Of a stretch of DNA of 64,000 nt, positions 16,397-26,212 are shown piece by piece. The stretch is taken from assembly GCA_001296005.1 (NCBI GenBank), contig LJHR01000015.1, positions 62,001 to 126,000 on the forward strand. The letters are read 5' to 3'. How positions within the stretch are numbered: the first letter of the stretch is position 1; each line of letters opens with the position of its first letter. A program made the translations under genes and the position numbers. Source of the stretch: an alpha proteobacterium AAP38. Lineage in GTDB: Bacteria; Pseudomonadota; Alphaproteobacteria; Azospirillales; Azospirillaceae. The notes beneath the pieces were generated by a model. That model saw nothing but the letters and a program-made list of their open reading frames with translations. It was not told the DNA's origin and ran no database searches.

Positions 16397-18999
16397 GGCG
16401 TTGCCCCCTTCCCCCCGCGTCGCCGCCGCCGTCCGGCCCGCACCGGGGCCGGTACCGCCAGCATCTTTTCCTTCAGACCGGCCAGGGCGGCAAAGGGATT
16501 ATCGGCATCCACGCGCACCCTCTCCACCGCCTGGGCCACCGGTACCTCCGGCTTGCGCCGGACCCAGATATCGGGCGCCGGCTCCTGCCCTTCCACCAAT
16601 GGCGGCTTTTTCCGCAAGCGCCAGCCCAGCGCCGTCAGGATGGCCGGAACCTCGGCGTTCGAACAGGCGGCCAGCGGGGCCAGGCCCGACAGGTCGATCA
16701 ACCGCCCATCGCCTGACCGGTCGGCAATCACTTGCATCAACCGGTCCGCCATATCCACCCGCACGGCCCGCGGCCCCAGCGGCAGATAGCCGGCGGCCCG
16801 CAACAGACCGTCGTCCGTCCCCTCCCGCGCCACTGAAATCCGCCCCGGCGGCGGCAACGACACCGGCAGCGGCAGCCCCTGCCGCACCGCCCAGAGCAGG
16901 CCCAGCATGGCGGCGGCTCGCGGCTTAATCAGGCCCGGCAGGAATATCTGCCCCACCCCGAACCGCACGCCCAGCCGTTCCAGCGCCGCCCGTTCCGCCT
17001 TGTCGATCCCCGGCAGCAATCCCGCCACCGCCTCACGCGGTAATATTCCGGCGGCCTCCGACAACTGAAACACCACCCCGCGCGCCGCCCCCTTGATCTC
17101 CGCTGCTTCCAGCCGGACCAGCGGGGCCAGATCGGCGCGCACACGGGTCCCCACAAACCCCAGCAGCCGAACCCTCACCCGCTCCCGCTGCCCCCCCTCC
17201 AGCAGATCATCGCGCAGCACGCGCACCCCCGGCGACAGCAGCCGCTCCCCCGGTATCAGCCGCCCGACCTCCACCCCGTCCCAGCGCAGCACCCCGTCGG
17301 GACCCAGCGCGAAGGCATCGTCCCCCGCCGCCTCCAACGCCGCCACTCTGCGCGCAATCTCCTCACGCAGGGCCCGGCGTGCGGCGGTCATCAGGGTGGG
17401 GGCGTCATCCTCCCCCACATCGGCCTGCATTTCAAAGCCAAGGCCCCGCAGCGCCCCCACCGGATGGCCTTCCACCATTACCGTCCCGTCATTGGTGACA
17501 AACCCCGTCAGGTCGCGCCCGTCGCGCAGCGATTTCACCAGCCCTGCCGAGCGTTTATCGACAAAGCGCTGCGTCAGCCGCTCATGCAGCGCGTCCGACA
17601 GCCGGTCCTCAATCCCCCGCGTCAGCCCCTGCCAATGCTTGGGATCGGCCACCCAATCGGCGCGGTGGCTGATATAGGTCCAGGTGCGGATATGGGCGAT
17701 GCGCGACACCAGCGTGTCGATATCGCCGTTCAGATTGTCCAGCCGCTGCACCTGCGCCGCCACGAAATCTGTGGGCAGCCGCCCGCCCGGCGCCATCAGG
17801 TGGCGATAGAGCTGGCCCAGCAGGCGTGTATGCGCGTCCGTCATGGTCTTGCGGAAATCGGGGACCTGACAGACCTCCCACAGCATCTTCACACCGCGCG
17901 GACGGCGCGTCAGGCCCATGACCTCTGTGTCGCCGGCCAGCGCCTTCAACGCCTCCACATCATCGGCAGACCGGCCACGGATCAGCAGCGGCGATGGCGA
18001 TGGCGCCTCCAGGCTGCGCAGCAAGCCCTCCACCGACCGCGTATCCAACTCGCTGTTGCGCCAGCTCAACTGTTGCAGCGGCGGGAACGTATGGTTCTCC
18101 ACCGCCTGCACGATATCATCATCCAGGGGGGAGCAGTCCCAGGTGGTGCCAAAGGTACCATCCGTCTGGTGCCGGCCCGCGCGCCCGCCGATCTGCGCCA
18201 CTTCCGGTGCCGTCAGGCGGCGGGGTCGCTGCCCGTCGAACTTGTTCATGCGGGCGAACCAGACATGGTCGACATCCATGTTCAGGCCCATGCCGATGGC
18301 ATCTGTCGCCACCAGATAATCGACATCGCCCGCCTGATACATGGCCACCTGGGCATTGCGGGTGCGGGGGCTAAGCGCCCCCATCACCACCGCCGTGCCG
18401 CCGCGCGACCGCCGCACCATCTCGGCCAGCTGATAGACTTCCGTCACGGAAAAGGCCGTGACGGCGCTGCGCGGTGGCAGCTTGGTCAGCTTCTTGTGCC
18501 CCCCGAAACTCAACTTGGAAAAGCGCGGGCGGGTGATGATCTCCACCTTGGGGATCAGCTTTTGGATCAAGGGCCGGATCATGTCCGACCCTAAAAACAT
18601 CGTCTCCTCCCCACCGCGCGCATGCAGCAGCCGGTCGGTGAAGATGTGCCCGCGTTCCCCATCGGCACAAAGCTGGATTTCATCCACACACAGGAACGCC
18701 ACCTGGCGTTCCAGCGGCATGCTTTCCACCGTACAGACCCAGTAGCGCGGGGCCGACGGGATGATCTTCTCTTCCCCCGTCACCAGGGCCACGTGATTGG
18801 CCCCCTTCATCCGCACCAGCTTGTCATAGTTTTCGCGCGCCAAGAGACGCAGCGGAAAGCCGATCATGCCCGTGGCATGGGCCGCCATGCGTTCCATGGC
18901 CAGATAGGTCTTGCCGGTATTGGTGGGTCCAAGGACCGCCAGCACCCGGCCAGTCCCAACCGTGGCCAGTCCCGCCGCAGAGGATGAATGAGCATTCAT
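16393..18999 (-). CDS. Suv3-like ATP-dependent RNA helicase
   Basis: This encodes 868 residues. Walker A is GPTNTGKTYLAMERM (about 25-39), Walker B is the DEIQ-type LCVDEIQLCAD. Motif V/VI region has ATDAIGMGLNMDVDHVWFARMNKFDG and QIGGRAGR. This wording matches the mitochondrial Suv3 helicase lineage and its alphaproteobacterial relatives, DExH RNA helicases that work with exoribonucleases in RNA turnover. The long C-terminal half contains the SUV3-type helical domain, then a lineage-specific extension ending in an Arg/Lys/Gly-rich tail (GRRRRRGGKG), probably RNA-binding. prmC is coupled downstream through a 4-base overlap. Confidence 0.9.
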   Translation of the reverse strand: MNAHSSSAAGLATVGTGRVLAVLGPTNTGKTYLAMERMAAHATGMIGFPLRLLARENYDKLVRMKGANHVALVTGEEKIIPSAPRYWVCTVESMPLERQVAFLCVDEIQLCADGERGHIFTDRLLHARGGEETMFLGSDMIRPLIQKLIPKVEIITRPRFSKLSFGGHKKLTKLPPRSAVTAFSVTEVYQLAEMVRRSRGGTAVVMGALSPRTRNAQVAMYQAGDVDYLVATDAIGMGLNMDVDHVWFARMNKFDGQRPRRLTAPEVAQIGGRAGRHQTDGTFGTTWDCSPLDDDIVQAVENHTFPPLQQLSWRNSELDTRSVEGLLRSLEAPSPSPLLIRGRSADDVEALKALAGDTEVMGLTRRPRGVKMLWEVCQVPDFRKTMTDAHTRLLGQLYRHLMAPGGRLPTDFVAAQVQRLDNLNGDIDTLVSRIAHIRTWTYISHRADWVADPKHWQGLTRGIEDRLSDALHERLTQRFVDKRSAGLVKSLRDGRDLTGFVTNDGTVMVEGHPVGALRGLGFEMQADVGEDDAPTLMTAARRALREEIARRVAALEAAGDDAFALGPDGVLRWDGVEVGRLIPGERLLSPGVRVLRDDLLEGGQRERVRVRLLGFVGTRVRADLAPLVRLEAAEIKGAARGVVFQLSEAAGILPREAVAGLLPGIDKAERAALERLGVRFGVGQIFLPGLIKPRAAAMLGLLWAVRQGLPLPVSLPPPGRISVAREGTDDGLLRAAGYLPLGPRAVRVDMADRLMQVIADRSGDGRLIDLSGLAPLAACSNAEVPAILTALGWRLRKKPPLVEGQEPAPDIWVRRKPEVPVAQAVERVRVDADNPFAALAGLKEKMLAVPAPVRAGRRRRRGGKGATP

Positions 19000-19080
19000 G
19001 GTTTTTATCCATGGGCGGACGCCTGTGATAATGCAAGCCCGGCCATGGAAAAGCCATCTGTGCGGGTCAGATCATCAGGC

Positions 19081-20430
19081 ATGAAGAAAGCGCTGCTCCT
19101 CCTCGCCATCCTCGCCTTCTCCCTCGCCGCCCCCGCCGGGGCCAGCCCGGAACAGGCGGCGTCCCTGAAGGATATGCTGACCCGCCGCCTGTCGGAATCA
19201 GCCGGCAGCCACGACCGGCTGCATGTGGAACGCGTGCCCGATGTGGCGGTGACGGAAAAGGCCGGCCTGTATCAACTGCGCATCCCCATCCTGCGGCTGG
19301 CCGCCAATGATGGCTGGATGGTGGAGGCCCCGCTGGTGGAGGGCGACGCCACCCCCCGCCCCGACGGGTCGTGGCAGCTGAAACTGCGCCTGCCGCAGGG
19401 CCTGACGCTCTATGGCGGCAACGGCTTCCGGCTGGGCGACATCGCACTCGCCCGGCAGAACCTGACGCTGGCCATCAGCGGCGATGGCCGCTCGCTTCTC
19501 TCCGCCGATCTCGATATCGGCAATGCGACCTTCAAGCCCGCCTTGGGGGCCGGTACCGGCAGCCTGTCGGCCCTGCGCCTGATCCTGACGCCCAAATCCA
19601 TGAAGGATGGGGTGTGGAGCGGGCGTGTGTCGCTGGCGCTGGACGCCCTGTCCTTGAAGGACCCGATGGGCATCGACCGGCTGGCGGTACAGCGTCTGCG
19701 CCTGGATGGCGGGGCCGACGGTCTGGACATGCGCCGCATGGGCGATCTGCTGGCCAGCGGCGACCGCGCCCATCTGGACCGCATCGCCCGCAATGCCGAC
19801 CTTTCCGCCGATATCGCCGGCTTTCGTCAGGTACGCGACGATGGCACGCGCAGCGCGCTGGAAACGGCCAAGGGCAAACTGACCCTGTCCGGCCTGTCAT
19901 CGGCCAAGGCATCCCTGGTCCTGGACTGGACCCATGCCGGGTTAAGCCATACCGGTGCCCGCCTGTCCCCTGACCTGCTGCCCGCCCGCGCCAGCATCAA
20001 TCTGACCGGCACATCCCTGCCCAGGGCGCTCTTGACCGGGGCCAAGCCGGCGGATGGCTGGACCCCGGCCCTGGCGGCGGCGGGCAGTGCCATCAAACTG
20101 TCCAAACTCACCCTCTGGAACCCCAACTCCACCATCCTGGGCCAGGGCGATTTCCGCTTCGGCCCCGGAAATGCCAGCGGCGTGACGGGGAACGCCACCC
20201 TGTCGCTGCGCGGCGTGGACAAGATCATCACCGGCATCAACCAATCGATGGGCGCCAACGGCGCCACGCTGGCCATCGGCCTTTACGCGCTCCAGGGCCT
20301 GGGCCGCCCCGAACCGGGACCGGAAGGCACCACCCACCAATACGCCCTGACCATCACGCCCACAGGTCAGGTCACCCTGAACGGTACCGACGCCACCAGC
20401 CTGTTCCGGGGCCTGATGGCGGTGAATTGA
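19081..20430 (+). CDS. Exported protein of unknown function, AsmA/DUF2125-like character
   Basis: This encodes 449 residues. A signal peptide starts at MKKALLLLAILAFSLAAPAGAS. The mature part is dominated by amphipathic beta-strand pattern with repeated short motifs such as GSWQLKLRLPQGLTLYGGNGF, LSADLDIGNATFKP and GNATLSLRGVDKIITGINQ. It resembles large periplasmic beta proteins of the AsmA or DUF2125 type, but I cannot assign a family firmly. The ATG at 19081 was chosen for the signal peptide. It is divergent from the Suv3 helicase gene and ends with a GC hairpin overlapping its stop. Confidence 0.6.
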   Translation: MKKALLLLAILAFSLAAPAGASPEQAASLKDMLTRRLSESAGSHDRLHVERVPDVAVTEKAGLYQLRIPILRLAANDGWMVEAPLVEGDATPRPDGSWQLKLRLPQGLTLYGGNGFRLGDIALARQNLTLAISGDGRSLLSADLDIGNATFKPALGAGTGSLSALRLILTPKSMKDGVWSGRVSLALDALSLKDPMGIDRLAVQRLRLDGGADGLDMRRMGDLLASGDRAHLDRIARNADLSADIAGFRQVRDDGTRSALETAKGKLTLSGLSSAKASLVLDWTHAGLSHTGARLSPDLLPARASINLTGTSLPRALLTGAKPADGWTPALAAAGSAIKLSKLTLWNPNSTILGQGDFRFGPGNASGVTGNATLSLRGVDKIITGINQSMGANGATLAIGLYALQGLGRPEPGPEGTTHQYALTITPTGQVTLNGTDATSLFRGLMAVN

Positions 20431-20448
20431 GGGGCAGCTGCGCCCCTC
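20429..20448 (+). terminator. Hairpin at the stop codon of the exported protein gene
   Basis: GAGGGGC at 20429-20435 pairs with GCCCCTC at 20442-20448 over a 6-base loop. No T run follows, so termination is only probable. Confidence 0.4.
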
Positions 20449-20531
20449 CCACGCAACGATGTTGCGCCGCACACATGCGAATCCCACCGGTCCGAACTGT
20501 GACGGATGCGTGACGCCACGCCGACACGGGC

Positions 20532-20590
20532 TTGACACCCCTTATACTCTGCGCGAGCATAAGGGAGAGTAATGCTCAAATCGAGCATAA
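20532..20590 (+). promoter_or_regulatory. nadABC promoter with two palindromic operators (NadQ-like)
   Basis: A perfect -35 TTGACA lies at 20532-20537. Operator 1 at 20542-20562 is TTATACTC-N5-GAGCATAA. Operator 2 at 20570-20590 is TAATGCTC-N5-GAGCATAA. Both are 8-5-8 inverted repeats with the same half-site, centred 28 bases apart. They cover the region where -10 and the transcript start must be. From memory, this resembles the palindromes assigned to NadQ, an alphaproteobacterial NAD-biosynthesis repressor; the regulator gene is not in the window. Confidence 0.7.
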
Positions 20591-20611
20591 GTCCCTGCCG
20601 GAGCCGCCGCC

Positions 20612-21625
20612 ATGTCCGCCCCCCTCGACCTGTCCTACAGCCCTGAAGTGGCCGAGGCCACCAAGCCGATCTATGACCGGGTCAAGGGCGTGATCCCGGA
20701 GGTGGAATGGCCCTTCCATGCCCCGTTGGTGGCCGCCATCAACCGGCTGAAGAAAGAGCGCAACGCCGTCATCCTGGCCCATAACTATCAGGCGCCGGAG
20801 ATTTTCCACACCGTGGCCGACATCGTGGGCGACAGCCTGCTGCTGGCCCGCAAGGCCGCCGAAACCGATGCCGATGTCATCGTCCTGGCCGGCGTGCATT
20901 TCATGGCGGAGACGGCGAAGATTCTGTCGCCGGAAAAGACCGTGCTGATGCCCGCCATGGATGCCGGCTGCTCGCTGGCCGACAGCATCACCGCCGCCGA
21001 TGTCCGCCTGCTGCGCGAACGCTATCCGGGCGTGCCCATCGCCACCTATGTCAACACATCCGCCGCCGTGAAAGCCGAAAGCGATGTCTGCATTACCTCG
21101 GGCAACGCGGTGGAGGTGATCAATTCCCTGCCCGGTGACGAGGTCCTGTGCATTCCCGATGAGTATCTGGCCAAATGGGTGGCGACCCAGACGACCAAGA
21201 AGGTCATCGCCTGGAAGGGCCATTGCGAGGTGCATGAGCGCTTCACGGGTGAGCAGTTGCGCGCCTACCGGACCCAATTCAAGGGCGACATCACCATCAT
21301 CGCCCACCCTGAATGCCCGCCTGACGTGCTGGCGGAGGCGGATTTCGTCGGGTCCACCGCCAAGATGCAGGATTATGTGGAGGGCCAGCAGCCCAAGCGC
21401 GTGCTGCTGATCACCGAATGCTCCATGGCCGACAATCTGGCGGCCACCAACCCGGCGGTCGAATTCGTCCGCCCCTGCAACCTCTGCCCGCATATGCGCC
21501 GCATCACCCTGTCGAACATCCTGGAAAGCCTGCAAACTATGCAGCCCCAGGTCCATGTCGACCCCGCCATCGCCGGCCGCGCGCGGCAAGCGGTGGAGCG
21601 GATGCTGGAAGTTGGCAAGAAGTAA
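20612..21625 (+). CDS. nadA: Quinolinate synthase A
   Basis: This encodes 337 residues. NadA condenses iminoaspartate with dihydroxyacetone phosphate to quinolinate using a [4Fe-4S] cluster. The family signatures [63 protein letters not shown] and RPCNLCPHM are all present, supplying the three conserved cluster cysteines. It is the first gene of a nadA-nadB-nadC operon, behind the two palindromic operators. The ATG at 20612 has a modest GGAG upstream. Repeat copy R6 starts directly after its stop. Confidence 0.97.
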   Translation: MSAPLDLSYSPEVAEATKPIYDRVKGVIPEVEWPFHAPLVAAINRLKKERNAVILAHNYQAPEIFHTVADIVGDSLLLARKAAETDADVIVLAGVHFMAETAKILSPEKTVLMPAMDAGCSLADSITAADVRLLRERYPGVPIATYVNTSAAVKAESDVCITSGNAVEVINSLPGDEVLCIPDEYLAKWVATQTTKKVIAWKGHCEVHERFTGEQLRAYRTQFKGDITIIAHPECPPDVLAEADFVGSTAKMQDYVEGQQPKRVLLITECSMADNLAATNPAVEFVRPCNLCPHMRRITLSNILESLQTMQPQVHVDPAIAGRARQAVERMLEVGKK

Positions 21626-21665
21626 GCCAAGCCGCCGGACGGCGGCGCCCGGCGCCTGAGGGAGC
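21626..21665 (+). repeat. Four-hairpin intergenic repeat, copy R6 (H3 plus tail), inside nadAB
   Basis: H3 is GCCGCC-GGAC-GGCGGC at 21631-21646, followed by GCCCGGCGCCTGAGGGAGC at 21647-21665. It begins with the first base after the nadA stop. The tail's GAGGGAG lies 8 to 14 bases before the nadB ATG and can serve as its ribosome-binding site. Confidence 0.88.
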
Positions 21666-21673
21666 AAATAGAA

Positions 21674-23284
21674 ATGCAGCTTCGTGACAGCGACGTGATC
21701 GTCATCGGGTCCGGCATGGCCGGGCTGGTGGGTGCCCTGTCGCTGGCCCCGCTGCGTGTGGCCCTGCTGACCAAGACCGATGACCTGCCCGGCGGTTCGT
21801 CCAACTGGGCACAGGGTGGGATTGCGGCGGCCATCGACCCGGCAGACGATCCCGCCGAACATGCCGCCGACACGGTGGCTGCCGGGGCCGGTCTGACCGA
21901 CCCGGAAATGGCGGCCCTGTTGACCGATGAGGGGGCGAAGCGCCTGACCCGCTGGATCAACCGGGGCCTGCCCTTCGACCGGGAGGCCAGCGGGCGTCTG
22001 TGTCTGGGCCGTGAGGCCGCACACGGGGCGGCCCGTGTCCTGCATGCCGGTGGCGATGCCACGGGCCGGACCCTGATGGCCGACCTGTCGGCCCGCGTCC
22101 GGGCGGCATCGCATATTCAGGTACAGACCGGTGCCTTCGTCTGGGATCTGGTCATGGGCCGCCATGGCGTGGCCGGTGTCCTGGCCCATCATGCCGAAGA
22201 AGGTTGGGTCTTCCACCGCGCCGGGGCCGTGCTGCTGGCCTGCGGCGGCATCGGGCAGCTGTACCGCCACACCACCAACCCGGTGGAGGCGACGGGCGAC
22301 GGCATCGCCCTGGCCGCCCGCGCCGGGGCCGATCTGGCCGATCTGGAATTCGTGCAGTTCCACCCCACCGCGCTCGCCGGTACGCGCACCGGTCAGGTGC
22401 CGCTGCTGACAGAGGCCTTGCGCGGGGCCGGGGCCCATCTTCTGGATGAACATGGCGGGCGCTTCATGCTGAAGGCCCATCCCCTGGCCGAGCTGGCGCC
22501 CCGCGATGTGGTGGCCAAGGCCATTGGCGGGCGCATCGCCAATGGCCTGCCGGTCTATCTGGATCTGCGCGCCCTGTGGGCCGATGGCGGAGCCGCCAAG
22601 TTCCCGACCGTGGCCGGCATCTGTGCGGCGGCCAAGCTGGACCCCGCCCGCCTGCCCATCCCCGTGGCCCCCGCCGCCCATTATCACATGGGTGGCGTGG
22701 TCACCGATCAGGATGGGCGGACCAGCATCCCCGGCCTCTATGCCGCCGGTGAGGTCGCCTGCACCGGCGTGCATGGGGCCAACCGTCTGGCCAGCAATTC
22801 GCTGCTGGAGGCGCTGGTCTTTGCCGAACGCGCGGCGGATGCCATCCTGGCCTCCTCGCCCCCGCGCCCCGGCCCCATCGCCCTGCCCGACCTGCCCGCC
22901 ACCATGACGCCCAGCGTGCAGGCCGCCGCCGTATCGGTGCAGGCCGCCGATATCATGGCTGAAAGCGTGGGCCTGCTGCGCGATGGCATCGGCCTGTCCT
23001 GCGCCCTGGCAGAGCTGGAGGCGCTGGAGGCCGGCCTTGACCTGGAGGTCGGGGTGCAAGACCACGCCGCCATCCGCCTGTCGGGCGAGCTGCGCAATCG
23101 TCTGCTGACCGCCATCCTGATCACGCGCGCCGCCTTGAACCGGCAGGAAAGCCGGGGCGCGCATCAGCGGTCGGACTGGCCGGAAGCCCGCGCCGAATGG
23201 CGCCACCGCCAACGTTTGACCCTGTCCGGTCCGCAGCCCCGCATCCGCGTGGCCCCGCCCCGTTCCCCCCTGCCGGTGATGTGA
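21674..23284 (+). CDS. nadB: L-aspartate oxidase
   Basis: This encodes 536 residues of an FAD-dependent enzyme oxidising L-aspartate to iminoaspartate. The N-terminal dinucleotide-binding site is [20 protein letters not shown], followed by [16 protein letters not shown]. The succinate-dehydrogenase-type active-site segments QFHPTAL, HYHMGGV and [30 protein letters not shown] are all present. The start is 48 bases past nadA, with the spacer made of repeat copy R6. The stop overlaps the nadC start (TGATG). Confidence 0.97.
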   Translation: MQLRDSDVIVIGSGMAGLVGALSLAPLRVALLTKTDDLPGGSSNWAQGGIAAAIDPADDPAEHAADTVAAGAGLTDPEMAALLTDEGAKRLTRWINRGLPFDREASGRLCLGREAAHGAARVLHAGGDATGRTLMADLSARVRAASHIQVQTGAFVWDLVMGRHGVAGVLAHHAEEGWVFHRAGAVLLACGGIGQLYRHTTNPVEATGDGIALAARAGADLADLEFVQFHPTALAGTRTGQVPLLTEALRGAGAHLLDEHGGRFMLKAHPLAELAPRDVVAKAIGGRIANGLPVYLDLRALWADGGAAKFPTVAGICAAAKLDPARLPIPVAPAAHYHMGGVVTDQDGRTSIPGLYAAGEVACTGVHGANRLASNSLLEALVFAERAADAILASSPPRPGPIALPDLPATMTPSVQAAAVSVQAADIMAESVGLLRDGIGLSCALAELEALEAGLDLEVGVQDHAAIRLSGELRNRLLTAILITRAALNRQESRGAHQRSDWPEARAEWRHRQRLTLSGPQPRIRVAPPRSPLPVM

Positions 23285-24135
23285 TGACCCTGCCCCTCTA
23301 CCCTATCCAATATGAAGCCCTGATCCGCACGGCCCTGGCCGAGGATCTGGGCATGGCGGGCGATCTGACCACCGATGCCTGTGTGCCGCCTGACGCCACA
23401 GCCAAGGCTCTGTTCAATGCCCGCCATGAGGGGGTCTGCGCCGGCCTGGATGCGGCGCTCTACGCCTTCACCCTGCTGGACCCAACCCTGTCCATCACCC
23501 GGCACGTAAAGGACGGGGACCGCATCGCGCCGGGCACCACGCTGGCCACGGTGGAGGGGCTGGCCCGCCCCATCCTGTCGGGCGAACGGACGGCACTGAA
23601 CCTGCTGGGCCGACTGTGCGGTATCGCCAGCGAGACGAGGCGGCTGGCCGACCGGATCGACGGCACCGGCGCGCAGATCGTCTGCACCCGCAAGACCACG
23701 CCCGGCCTGCGCGCGCTGGAGAAATACGCCGTGCGCGTCGGCGGCGGCGGCAATCACCGTTTCGCGCTCGATGACGCCGTCCTGATCAAGGACAACCATC
23801 TTGTCGCCGCCGGCGGCCTGCGCGCCGCCGTGGAGCGCGCCCGCGCCCGCGCCGGCCATATGGTGAAGATCGAGGTGGAGGTGGATGATCTGGATCAGTT
23901 GGCCGATCTGATCGACCTGAAGGTTGATGCCGTTCTGCTGGACAATATGGACCCCGCCACCCTGCGCCGCGCCGTGGAGATGGTGGCGGGCCGCATGGTG
24001 ACCGAGGCGTCGGGCGGCGTCACCCCCGACACGATCCGCGCCATCGCGGAGACGGGCGTCACCCTGATCAGCCTGGGCTGGCTGACCCATTCGGTGAAGA
24101 ATTTCGATATCGGCCTGGATTTCGTGGTGGGGTGA
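23284..24135 (+). CDS. nadC: Nicotinate-nucleotide pyrophosphorylase (quinolinate phosphoribosyltransferase)
   Basis: This encodes 283 residues converting quinolinate and PRPP to nicotinate mononucleotide. The start at 23284 overlaps the nadB stop. Conserved segments are [74 protein letters not shown] and VDAVLLDNM, ending [19 protein letters not shown]. It completes the de novo NAD branch nadABC, which is probably controlled as one unit by the operators at 20542-20590. Confidence 0.97.
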   Translation: MTLPLYPIQYEALIRTALAEDLGMAGDLTTDACVPPDATAKALFNARHEGVCAGLDAALYAFTLLDPTLSITRHVKDGDRIAPGTTLATVEGLARPILSGERTALNLLGRLCGIASETRRLADRIDGTGAQIVCTRKTTPGLRALEKYAVRVGGGGNHRFALDDAVLIKDNHLVAAGGLRAAVERARARAGHMVKIEVEVDDLDQLADLIDLKVDAVLLDNMDPATLRRAVEMVAGRMVTEASGGVTPDTIRAIAETGVTLISLGWLTHSVKNFDIGLDFVVG

Positions 24136-24216
24136 CAAAGGCCACCAAATCTCTGGACATTCACCGGATATAGGCTACTATTCCTACTTCCTATACGGGT
24201 GGGAATGGGTTGAATT

Positions 24217-24669
24217 ATGCGTCTTCTGCGCGGCGTTCTGTTCGGTTTGATCCTGTCGGGCCTTACGGCCCCGGCCGCCCTGGCGCAGAACACCATCAGT
24301 GCGACCGATGTTGCATCCTTCATCACACAGTACCAACAGGCGTTCCAGACCTGCGATGTGCAAGTTCTGCGTGGCCTGATGGGCGACCAGATGACAGGGA
24401 TGGGCATGCGGGGCGGTCTGGCCAGGGGGCCGGATGTCGATGATTTCCAGAAACAATGCGACCAGGGCTTCAAATTCGCCCTGAATTTTGAACGGCTGCA
24501 TGATGAGGGGCTGGGACCGACCCACCATTTGGTCGTGGGCAAAGCCAGCGGCACCGTCACAGCCCCAAATGGCAAGACGGTCCCCACCAATATCAAATTT
24601 TCCTGGGTCCTGACACGGCAAGGCAACAGGGTGGTGGTGATGCACTCGCACCTGTCAGCGCTGATGTAA
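24217..24669 (+). CDS. Exported NTF2/SnoaL-like small protein
   Basis: This encodes 150 residues. The signal peptide is MRLLRGVLFGLILSGLTAPAALAQ. The mature part has the layout of a SnoaL/NTF2-like cone fold: an N-terminal helix ATDVASFITQYQQAFQTCDVQVLRGLM, then strands such as GPTHHLVVGKASGTVTA and IKFSWVLTRQGNRVVVMHSH. GGGTGGGAATGGG precedes the ATG. No catalytic residues can be named. It converges on the aminomutase gene with a 4-base gap, and no operon partner is seen. Confidence 0.65.
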   Translation: MRLLRGVLFGLILSGLTAPAALAQNTISATDVASFITQYQQAFQTCDVQVLRGLMGDQMTGMGMRGGLARGPDVDDFQKQCDQGFKFALNFERLHDEGLGPTHHLVVGKASGTVTAPNGKTVPTNIKFSWVLTRQGNRVVVMHSHLSALM

Positions 24670-24673
24670 CGTC

Positions 24674-25732
24674 TTACCCCCGATAAGGTCGCTTGCCCCC
24701 GCGCGGGTCCTCGACGATCCATTCGCCTTCACCCACCGGCGTCAGATAGCTGTCGGTCAGCGGCACCTTCCCGTGGCCGCCGGGGATATCCAGGATATAG
24801 GTGGGCTGACACAGGCCGGAGACATCGCCGCGCAGGCCCTTCATCAGGGCGCGGCCCTCTGCCACCGTCGTGCGGAAATGGCTGGTGCCCTTGGCCAGAT
24901 CGCCATGGTTCAGGTGATAGGGCTTGATGCGGTTGCTGATCATGGTGCGGAAGGTACGGGTCAGCGTCTCGACATCGTCATTGACGCCACGCATCAGCAC
25001 GCTTTGCCCCAGCATGGGGATGCCGGCATCGACCAGCCGGGCGATGGCGGCTCGCCCCTCTTCGCCAAACTCCCGCCAGTGATTGCTGTGCAGGACCACC
25101 CAAGTGGGGATGCGCGGCCCCTTCAACGCGGCCACCATGTCGGCATCCACCCGCGCCGGGTCCACCACGGGCACGCGGGTATGGATGCGGACCAGACCCA
25201 GATGCGGGATATCGTTCAGCCGCCCAATGATCTCGGCCATGCGGCGCGGCGACAGGATCATGGGATCGCCACCCGTCAGGATGACCTCCCATATCTCCGG
25301 ATTGCCCGCGATATAGGCGATGGCGGCGTCCAGTTCTTCCGCGTTGAGCGCGTCCGACCCCGGCCCCACCATTTCCCGGCGGAAGCAGAAGCGGCAATAG
25401 ACGGGGCAGGCATGGACCGGTTTCAGCAGCACCCGATCCTTGTAGCGATGGACGATCCCCTTCACGGGCGTGAAGGGATCATCGCCGATGGGATCGGCCA
25501 GTTCCTCGTCCCGGATATCCAGTTCCCGCGGATCGGGCAGGAACTGACGGGCCACGGGATCGTTCGGGTCCGTCGGGTCAATCAGATCGACCATGGAAGG
25601 CGTCACGGCCACCGCGAACTGCGCCGCCACCTGTTCCAGTTGGGGCAGATCGGCAGGGGCCGCCAAGCCATGATCAGCCAGATCGCGGACATGGCGAAGG
25701 GTTTTCGGACGGGGGGCGGGATCGCGGGGCAT
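24674..25732 (-). CDS. Lysine 2,3-aminomutase-like radical-SAM protein (KamA/EpmB family)
   Basis: This encodes 352 residues from ATG 25732. The radical-SAM cluster motif is CPVYCRFC at 109-116, after DRVLLKPVHA. The PLP-dependent aminomutase features include ILTGGDPMILSPRRM, RIHTRVPVVDPARV and QSVLMRGVNDD, with the C-terminal YHLNHGDLAKGTSHFRTTV and PGGHGKVPL. Length fits the short bacterial form (EpmB), which makes (R)-beta-lysine for modifying elongation factor P, rather than the longer fermentative KamA. Neither efp nor epmA is in the window, so the pathway assignment is by length only. Confidence 0.88.
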   Translation of the reverse strand: MPRDPAPRPKTLRHVRDLADHGLAAPADLPQLEQVAAQFAVAVTPSMVDLIDPTDPNDPVARQFLPDPRELDIRDEELADPIGDDPFTPVKGIVHRYKDRVLLKPVHACPVYCRFCFRREMVGPGSDALNAEELDAAIAYIAGNPEIWEVILTGGDPMILSPRRMAEIIGRLNDIPHLGLVRIHTRVPVVDPARVDADMVAALKGPRIPTWVVLHSNHWREFGEEGRAAIARLVDAGIPMLGQSVLMRGVNDDVETLTRTFRTMISNRIKPYHLNHGDLAKGTSHFRTTVAEGRALMKGLRGDVSGLCQPTYILDIPGGHGKVPLTDSYLTPVGEGEWIVEDPRGGKRPYRG

Positions 25733-25861
25733 GATGGCCCTATGGGGGCCAAGCACGGCGCCCCTGTCAAGCGGCGGCCCGGCTTTCCTGCCATGCTGCC
25801 CATTGACGGGGGCCGGCTTTGGCCGTTCCATCAACGGGGTGATAAGGGGGGAACCACAATC

Positions 25862-26212
25862 ATGGTGCAGTCAAAGGCCGCTGACGTCGACACCTTCCTG
25901 GCCGATGCCGACCCCGCCCGCCGTCCCTGGCTGGAAAAGCTGCGCCAGATGGTGCGCACCAACCTGCCGGGCCATGTGGAGGGGATGCAGTGGGGCATGC
26001 CCGTCTATAGCGTGGACGGCAAAGCCATCATCGCCTTCGCCAGCCAGAAGCAGTACGTGTCCATCTACCTGACCGGCGTGACGATCCCGCCGCAGCATGA
26101 GGAGGCTTGGTCAAAGCTGGACCATGGCAAGGGCTGCGTCCGCTTCCGCAAGGCAGAGAAGATTGAGTTTGACCTGCTGGCCGCCATCCTGCGCGATGGG
26201 GTTAAGGCCTGA
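25862..26212 (+). CDS. DUF1801 family protein
   Basis: This encodes 116 residues. Family pattern: LEKLRQMVRTNLPGHVEGMQWGMPVYSVDGKAIIAFASQKQYVSIYL, then HGKGCVRFRKAEKIEFDLLAAIL. DUF1801 proteins are small alpha/beta proteins of unknown molecular function. GGGGGG lies upstream of ATG 25862. Its end overlaps the converging ogt gene by 11 bases. It is divergent from the aminomutase gene, sharing a 129-base gap. Confidence 0.88.
   Translation: MVQSKAADVDTFLADADPARRPWLEKLRQMVRTNLPGHVEGMQWGMPVYSVDGKAIIAFASQKQYVSIYLTGVTIPPQHEEAWSKLDHGKGCVRFRKAEKIEFDLLAAILRDGVKA

Noticed and set aside
20576-23212. 878-codon ORF opposite nadA-nadB
   Set aside because: Shadow of two well-identified enzymes; composition is His/Gly/Gln-rich as expected for a reverse frame.
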